From JAWLDB01 sp041686915 (GTDB taxonomy: Bacteria > Bacillota > UBA994 > UBA5500), in NCBI GenBank assembly GCA_041686915.1, contig JAWLDB010000104.1, forward strand, positions 1 through 9,291: 9,291 nucleotides of DNA, read 5' to 3'. Of this stretch, positions 5,181-9,291 are shown one piece after another (position 1 is the stretch's first letter; every line of letters begins with the position of its first letter). The translations under genes were made by a program, and so were the position numbers. The notes beneath the pieces were generated by a model. The model worked only from the letters and a program-made list of their open reading frames with translations, searched no databases and was not told where the DNA came from.

Positions 5181-7028
5181 ATGTGTGGAATAGCAGGTTG
5201 GGTTGATTATAATAGGGACTTGCGGCAACACAAGGATATGGTGGAGAGGATGGGTCTCAGCTTAGCCCACCGCGGACCGGACGCAGGGGCAGAGTGGTAC
5301 TCACTGCATGCCGCCTTCGCGCACCGGCGGCTAATTGTAGTAGACCCTACGGGTGGGGCGCAACCGATGCGGCGGGTCTATGGCGAGCGGGAGTATGTGA
5401 TTGTATATAATGGAGAGCTGTATAACACTGAGGATGTGCGGAAGGAACTGCTAGACCTTGGCTATTGCTTCGAGAGTTACTCTGATACGGAAGTGCTGTT
5501 GACTGCCTACATTGAATGGGGAGCAAAATGCCTACCCAGGTTGAATGGCATCTTTGCCTTCGCCATCTGGAGTGAGGCTGACCAGCAGCTCTTTATGGCC
5601 AGGGACCGGTTAGGGGTCAAGCCGCTGTTCTACTCACAACAGAGCAGCGCATTTCTCTTCGGATCAGAGATCAAGGCTATTCTGGTCAACCCGCTGACCA
5701 AGCGTGAACTGGATGCCCAGGGGATGGCAGAGCTCTTGATGGTAGGCCCGGCTCGTACACCGGGTACAGCAGTGTTCAAAGGTATCCATGATCTGCGTGC
5801 GGGGCACTACCTGGTGCATAACCAATATGGCACCCACATCGAGCGCTACTGGCAGCTTGAGTCCAAACCGCACACTGACGACTTGGAGACTACGGTCAAG
5901 CGGGTGCGGGAACTGATTGAGGACACGGTGCGGCGACAACTGGTATCTGATGTGCCGGTATGTACGTTCCTTTCTGGTGGGCTCGACTCAAGCGCCATAT
6001 CTGCACTGGTTGCCCGCACTTTTCAAAGAGAAGGCAAAGGCCCACTGCACACATATTCCGTCGACTACCGCGGTAACGACGTCAACTTCCGCGCCAACAG
6101 CTACCAGCCGGATGCTGATGCGCCGTGGGTGGAGAGAATGTCTAAAGAACTGGGCACCATTCACCACCGCGTGGTGATTGACACTCCAGAGTTGGTCGCT
6201 GCACTGCTTGAGTCAATGCGGGCCAACGACTATCCCGGCATGACTGATGTCGACTCGTCCTTGCTGCTGTTCTGTCGTCGGATCAAGCAGACACACACGG
6301 TGGGCTTGTCTGGCGAGGCTGCTGATGAGATCTTTGGTGGATATCCGTGGTTCCGCAGAGAGGACAGCTTGAACGCCAATACCTTCCCTTGGGCGCTGAA
6401 GAACTCGGAGCGTATGCGCATCCTCTCGCCGGATCTGACTAGGGCAATCAGGCCTGAGGAATATGTTGCCGAGCGCTACCATCAAGCTTTGGCCGAGGTG
6501 CCACGCCTGCCTGGAGAAAACGCACGCGAGAACCGTATGCGCGAGATGTTCTACCTGAACATCACCCGCTTTATGGCCACTCTACTGGACCGCAAGGATC
6601 GTATGAGTATGGGCGTTGGTCTGGAAGTGCGCGTGCCCTATACGGACCACCGGTTGGTGGAGTATGTTTGGAATATCCCGTGGTCAATGAAGTTTGCAGA
6701 CGAGCGGGAGAAGGGCTTGCTGCGCAGGGCATTGCGCGGGGTGTTGCCCGAGGATGTGCTGTATCGCCGTAAGAGCCCATATCCGAAAACTCACAATCCA
6801 GCTTACCTGGCAGCAACGCGCGATTGGCTGCTCGATGTGCTCAACCAGGCTAACTCGCCACTACTGCCGCTGATTGATGTAGAAACAGTGCGCGACATTG
6901 CCAGAAATGATGGTAAGAACTTTGGTCCTACCTGGTTTGGCCAGCTGATGGGCGGCCCACAGTTGTTTGCCTACCTGGCCCTGATCGACGCGTGGCTCCG
7001 GGAGTATAACATCAGTATCAAGCTGTAA
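5181..7028 (+). CDS. asnB: Asparagine synthetase B, glutamine-hydrolysing
   Basis: Converts aspartate, ATP and glutamine to asparagine, AMP, PPi and glutamate in the cytoplasm. The N-terminal class II glutaminase domain (about 1-200) starts MCGIAG with catalytic Cys2 exposed after Met removal. Glutamine-site residues are visible in HRGPD (30-34), Arg49, YNGELYN (76-82) and SYSDTEV with Asp102. The synthetase domain has the PPi loop SGGLDSS (265-271), GLSGEAADEIFGGY from 375, and RKDRMSMGVGLEVRVPYTDHRLVEY near the C terminus. The length of 615 residues suits the long Bacillus AsnB/AsnO type rather than the shorter enterobacterial form (about 550). A relative in an antibiotic or capsule cluster is possible in this family, but the neighbouring glnRA and GlnR box argue for nitrogen metabolism. 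The ATG has GGAGGGG about 8 nt upstream. Transcribed alone, with a terminator after it. Confidence 0.95.
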   Translation: MCGIAGWVDYNRDLRQHKDMVERMGLSLAHRGPDAGAEWYSLHAAFAHRRLIVVDPTGGAQPMRRVYGEREYVIVYNGELYNTEDVRKELLDLGYCFESYSDTEVLLTAYIEWGAKCLPRLNGIFAFAIWSEADQQLFMARDRLGVKPLFYSQQSSAFLFGSEIKAILVNPLTKRELDAQGMAELLMVGPARTPGTAVFKGIHDLRAGHYLVHNQYGTHIERYWQLESKPHTDDLETTVKRVRELIEDTVRRQLVSDVPVCTFLSGGLDSSAISALVARTFQREGKGPLHTYSVDYRGNDVNFRANSYQPDADAPWVERMSKELGTIHHRVVIDTPELVAALLESMRANDYPGMTDVDSSLLLFCRRIKQTHTVGLSGEAADEIFGGYPWFRREDSLNANTFPWALKNSERMRILSPDLTRAIRPEEYVAERYHQALAEVPRLPGENARENRMREMFYLNITRFMATLLDRKDRMSMGVGLEVRVPYTDHRLVEYVWNIPWSMKFADEREKGLLRRALRGVLPEDVLYRRKSPYPKTHNPAYLAATRDWLLDVLNQANSPLLPLIDVETVRDIARNDGKNFGPTWFGQLMGGPQLFAYLALIDAWLREYNISIKL

Positions 7029-7032
7029 GGTA

Positions 7033-7060
7033 GAAAGTAGCCACGGGGCTGCCTTCTTTT
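7033..7060 (+). terminator. Intrinsic terminator of asnB
   Basis: A 10-nt stem (GAAAGTAGCC with GGCTGCCTTC, one A-C mismatch and one wobble) and ACGG loop are followed by TTTT, a few bases past the asnB stop. Confidence 0.7.
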
Positions 7061-7077
7061 CATACTCAGATTGTCCA

Positions 7078-7106
7078 TTGTCGAGTTGTGGCAAGGGATG
7101 TATGCT
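7078..7106 (+). promoter_or_regulatory. Candidate promoter of the GNAT gene
   Basis: TTGTCG (7078-7083) and TATGCT (7101-7106) are separated by exactly 17 nt, each matching four of six sigma-A bases, between the asnB terminator and the acetyltransferase start. Confidence 0.4.
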
Positions 7107-7160
7107 GATTGCAATAAGGCATTCGAATAGCGCCAACTGATAGTGGGTGAGGGCTTGTTA

Positions 7161-7733
7161 GTGACATACTATCGCAGGCTGGTAGGCGAAAAGTGTTATC
7201 TTTCTCCGGTCAGCACCGATGATGCAGCCAAATGGGCAGAATGGTTCAATGATCTGGAAGTAACCATACCCTTGGGTGACGAGGCATACACCATGCAATC
7301 ACTAGGGTTCCAACAGGCGGAGGTCGCAGAGATAATCAAGGACCGCTATCCGGCATTCTCGATTGTTGACCTGCAGACAGACAAACTAATCGGGCGTTGT
7401 GTACTCTTCGGAGTCAGCCATGTGAACCGTAGTGCTAACTTAGGCATAGTGATTGGTGAGAAGGAGTACTGGAGCAACGGCTATGGTGCCGACGCAATCA
7501 GGTTGCTGCTCGACCACGCATTTAACCTCATGAACCTGAACAGCGTCATGCTAGGTACCTTCGAGTTCAACAAGCGGGCGATCAAATGCTACCAGAACAT
7601 CGGTTTTAAAGAGATTGGCCGTAGGCGCCAGGCTCGCATTATTGGCGGACGCAAATATGATGGGATATTGATGGACATCTTGGCAGAAGAGTTCGAGTCG
7701 CCCTTTGTCACCAGGTTCATCGAACAAGACTAA
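7161..7733 (+). CDS. GNAT acetyltransferase, RimJ/RimL type
   Basis: Transfers acetyl from acetyl-CoA to an amine; relatives acetylate ribosomal protein N termini, polyamines or small-molecule amines, and the acceptor here is unknown. The protein has 190 residues from the GTG at 7161, chosen because GAGGG lies 7 nt upstream; a GTG at 7143 would add six residues but lacks a ribosome site. The N-terminal part contains the opening LVGEKCYLSPVSTDDAAKWAEWF of the Acetyltransf_3 class. The CoA-binding motif A is IVIGEKEYWSNGYGADAI, with the (Q/R)xxGxG loop as SNGYGA. Motif B is FEFNKRAIKCYQNIGFKEIGRRR, typical of RimL/SpeG-like enzymes (asparagine and tyrosine near the thiol). It seems to be a single-gene unit with its own candidate promoter and a terminator shared with the convergent oxidoreductase. 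Confidence 0.88.
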   Translation: MTYYRRLVGEKCYLSPVSTDDAAKWAEWFNDLEVTIPLGDEAYTMQSLGFQQAEVAEIIKDRYPAFSIVDLQTDKLIGRCVLFGVSHVNRSANLGIVIGEKEYWSNGYGADAIRLLLDHAFNLMNLNSVMLGTFEFNKRAIKCYQNIGFKEIGRRRQARIIGGRKYDGILMDILAEEFESPFVTRFIEQD

Positions 7734-7743
7734 CGACGAAAGC

Positions 7744-7775
7744 AAAGAGCAGCCCGTGTTTACAGGCTGCTCTTG
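7744..7775. terminator. Bidirectional terminator between GNAT and oxidoreductase genes
   Basis: A perfect 10-bp stem (AAGAGCAGCC with GGCTGCTCTT) flanks a 10-nt loop between the two convergent stop codons. T-rich tails are modest: CTCTTTGCTTTC on the minus strand, and only the stem's own TCTTGTC on the plus strand. Confidence 0.75.
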
Positions 7776-7781
7776 TCATCC

Positions 7782-8855
7782 CTATTCTTCGCCTTTGCCG
7801 CGGGCCGGGCAGGTGAAGGGGTGCTTATAGTGACCGCACTTCGGGCAGTCACGGCAAAGTGCCAAGGCCTCATCGAGCCTACCCAGTGCTTTGCTAGCCC
7901 AGAGAGGATCTGCCAGCATTGCCTTGCCTACAGCTACCAGGTCAACCATACCAGCAGCCAGCGCTGCTTCTGCTTGTTCAGGGCGCCTGATGCCACCGAC
8001 ACCGATGATCGGGACATCCACGACCTGCTTAATCTCAGCAGCTAGATGCATGGTGGCAGACCACTCACTTCCTTCCAGCACAACACCTTTTGGAGCCCCG
8101 CCTACACCGCTGGACACGTGCAGCATTTGGGAGCCGGCCTCCACCAGCCACTGGGCAACTTGCCTGCCTTCTGCCAAGGTCAGCCCGTCTTCTACGCCAT
8201 CGGCCACTCCAAAGCGGATGTAGACCAGACAACGGTCGCCAACTGCGGCCTTTACCTTGCTCAAAGTCTCCAGTGCAAAACGGGCCCGGTTCTCGAGGCT
8301 ACCGCCGTACTGATCCTGGCGTTTGTTCATGGCAGGGGAGAGAAACTGGCTAATCAGGTAGCCGTGAGCGCCGTGCAACTCAATCGCGTCAAAACCTGCA
8401 GCTACAACACGCTCAGCCGCTGCCACAAAGTCACTCTGGATGCGCGCTATCTCCTCCAAAGTCAACTCTTCTGGTAGGTCCTTGCCGCGAGTAACGGCAG
8501 AGGGCGCTAGCAGTGGCAGACCAAAAGTATTGTTCAGGTTGGTCTGACCACCGGCGTGGTGCAGCTGAATGGCAGCCAGTGATCCATTGTTATGTATTGT
8601 GCCAGCCAGGCGCCGTAGCCCCGGAACATGCTCATCCGAGAAGGCTCCGATTTGCCTGCGTGACAGGCGGCCTTCAGGGGAAACAACTGTAGCTTCTACT
8701 ACTGTCAGGCCCACGTCTTGAAAAGTATCATAGTGGTTAAGGTTGTAGTCGCTAACAGTACCATCCTCATGGGCTGCCCAAACTACCAAAGGCGGCAGGA
8801 CAATCCGGTTCTTGATATCGAGCTTTCCTACGCTCGATGCTTCTGTAAGTCTCAT
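7782..8855 (-). CDS. Old Yellow Enzyme-family NADH:flavin oxidoreductase
   Basis: FMN-dependent TIM-barrel enzyme of the Old Yellow Enzyme group, which reduces activated C=C bonds (enones, dienoyl compounds) with NAD(P)H; the substrate here is unknown. The 357 residues include NRIVLPPL (16-23, FMN phosphate side of the barrel), QLHHAGGQ (97-104), the active-site HGAHGYLISQFLSP with His161, His164 and Tyr166, the family signature NKRQDQYGGS (177-186), and the C-terminal FMN-binding strands IIGVGGI and LVAVGKAMLADP. It is a stand-alone barrel without the FAD/NAD domains of 2,4-dienoyl-CoA reductase. The regulatory cysteine of YqjM near position 26 is missing (PPLVVWAA). A tail with Cys334, Cys337, Cys340 and Cys349 (C-x2-C-x2-C-x8-C) may bind a metal or Fe-S cluster. 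The ATG has AGGAG 9 nt upstream. Confidence 0.92.
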   Translation of the reverse strand: MRLTEASSVGKLDIKNRIVLPPLVVWAAHEDGTVSDYNLNHYDTFQDVGLTVVEATVVSPEGRLSRRQIGAFSDEHVPGLRRLAGTIHNNGSLAAIQLHHAGGQTNLNNTFGLPLLAPSAVTRGKDLPEELTLEEIARIQSDFVAAAERVVAAGFDAIELHGAHGYLISQFLSPAMNKRQDQYGGSLENRARFALETLSKVKAAVGDRCLVYIRFGVADGVEDGLTLAEGRQVAQWLVEAGSQMLHVSSGVGGAPKGVVLEGSEWSATMHLAAEIKQVVDVPIIGVGGIRRPEQAEAALAAGMVDLVAVGKAMLADPLWASKALGRLDEALALCRDCPKCGHYKHPFTCPARGKGEE

Positions 8856-8892
8856 TTTTTATCACTCCTGCAATGTTTTTTATCTCTCATCT

Positions 8893-8901
8893 ATTCTAAC
8901 A
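8893..8901 (-). promoter_or_regulatory. Extended -10 element before the oxidoreductase gene
   Basis: On the minus strand the sequence TGTTAGAAT (8901-8893) is a TG-n-TAGAAT extended -10, about 40 nt before the start codon. No good -35 lies at 17 nt; TTGGAA is 20 nt away. Confidence 0.4.
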
Positions 8902-9001
8902 TAGTTAAGCCATAGATTTTCCAAACAGACCATCGGCAGGATATCTTCAGGTTCTCCGGAATATCTAGTAGAAAGAACGCTAGAAGGGAAGGTCAGCAAA
9001 A

Positions 9002-9291
9002 ATGCTCTGTGATTATCATGTGCACTTGGAGCGCGGCCCCTATGCCATCGATTGGCTGCAGCAGTTCCTCGCAGAAGCCAAACGTAAAGGCATAACCGAG
9101 CTAGGGATCGTCGAGCATCTATATCGTTTTCAGGAGTCACGCCATATCTTCCATAATGACTGGGTCGCTGAAAGGCAGACGCAGAAGCTGCAAGACTATC
9201 TGGACCTGCTCAATCTCGCACGCCGCAAGCGCCTACCGATCAAAGCAGGCTTGGAAGTCGACTACATCCCTGGCAAGGAAGGTGAGATTAA
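9002..9291 (+). CDS. PHP-domain phosphoesterase, histidinol-phosphatase type (cut by window end)
   Basis: N-terminal 96 codons of a PHP-family metal-dependent phosphoesterase. DYHVHLE at 4-10 supplies His6 and His8, GIVEHLYRF at 35-43 supplies His39, and AGLEVDYIPG at 82-91 supplies Glu85; together these are the first metal ligands of the PHP trinuclear site. The order and wording of motifs match HisK-type histidinol-phosphate phosphatases and their many unassigned homologues; histidine synthesis cannot be claimed because no his genes are visible and the rest of the protein is missing. The ATG at 9002 has AAGG 9 nt upstream. It is divergent from the oxidoreductase gene across about 146 bp. 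Confidence 0.85.
   Translation, partial: MLCDYHVHLERGPYAIDWLQQFLAEAKRKGITELGIVEHLYRFQESRHIFHNDWVAERQTQKLQDYLDLLNLARRKRLPIKAGLEVDYIPGKEGEI

Noticed and set aside
1..9291. Defence system, phage, transposon or CRISPR array
   Set aside because: No repeats with regular spacing, transposase or integrase motifs, terminal repeats or toxin-antitoxin-like pairs were seen; the genes are metabolic or peptidase-like and even in style across the window.

Overview
The window looks like chromosomal DNA from a spore-forming, Gram-positive type bacterium (Firmicutes, clostridial or Peptococcaceae/Moorella-like). The evidence is a glnR-glnA pair of Bacillus type, a glutamine synthetase very close in motif order to Bacillus GlnA, a SpoIVB(S55)-like serine peptidase, strong AGGAGG-type ribosome binding sites, GTG/TTG starts, and a perfect GlnR/TnrA-type operator. 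Base composition looks balanced, slightly above half G+C by eye. I cannot name a genus from the sequence. There is no tRNA, rRNA, CRISPR array, insertion sequence or phage gene; this is a compact housekeeping region.

Left part (1-3210): an M14 zinc carboxypeptidase, cut by the window edge, is read leftward. Divergent from it is a three-helix membrane protein with an S55/SpoIVB-like 'GMSGSP' domain. After a long hairpin and a short palindrome comes a ~100-residue MTH1187/YqgV-type thiamine-binding protein with its own terminator. Then follows an unrecognised exported, cysteine-free protein of 332 residues, closed by a bidirectional terminator shared with the convergent glnA.

Middle (3229-7060): a nitrogen control locus. 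glnR (MerR-family regulator) and glnA (glutamine synthetase) run leftward as an operon; asnB (glutamine-dependent asparagine synthetase) runs rightward. The divergent control region contains a GlnR box, TGTCA-N7-TGACA, at 5086-5102. It overlaps the apparent -35 of glnR, which fits autorepression. It also lies about 50 bp upstream of the best asnB start site I can propose, so one operator may set both glutamine synthesis and its use for asparagine.

Right part (7061-9291): a monocistronic GNAT acetyltransferase of the RimJ/RimL type, convergent with an Old Yellow Enzyme-family flavin oxidoreductase that carries a four-cysteine C-terminal tail. Divergent from that is the start of a PHP-domain phosphoesterase of histidinol-phosphatase type, cut by the window end.

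I did not find a convincing new multi-gene system. The points most worth following are the shared GlnR operator, the minimal membrane-anchored S55-like protein, and the unrecognised exported protein.
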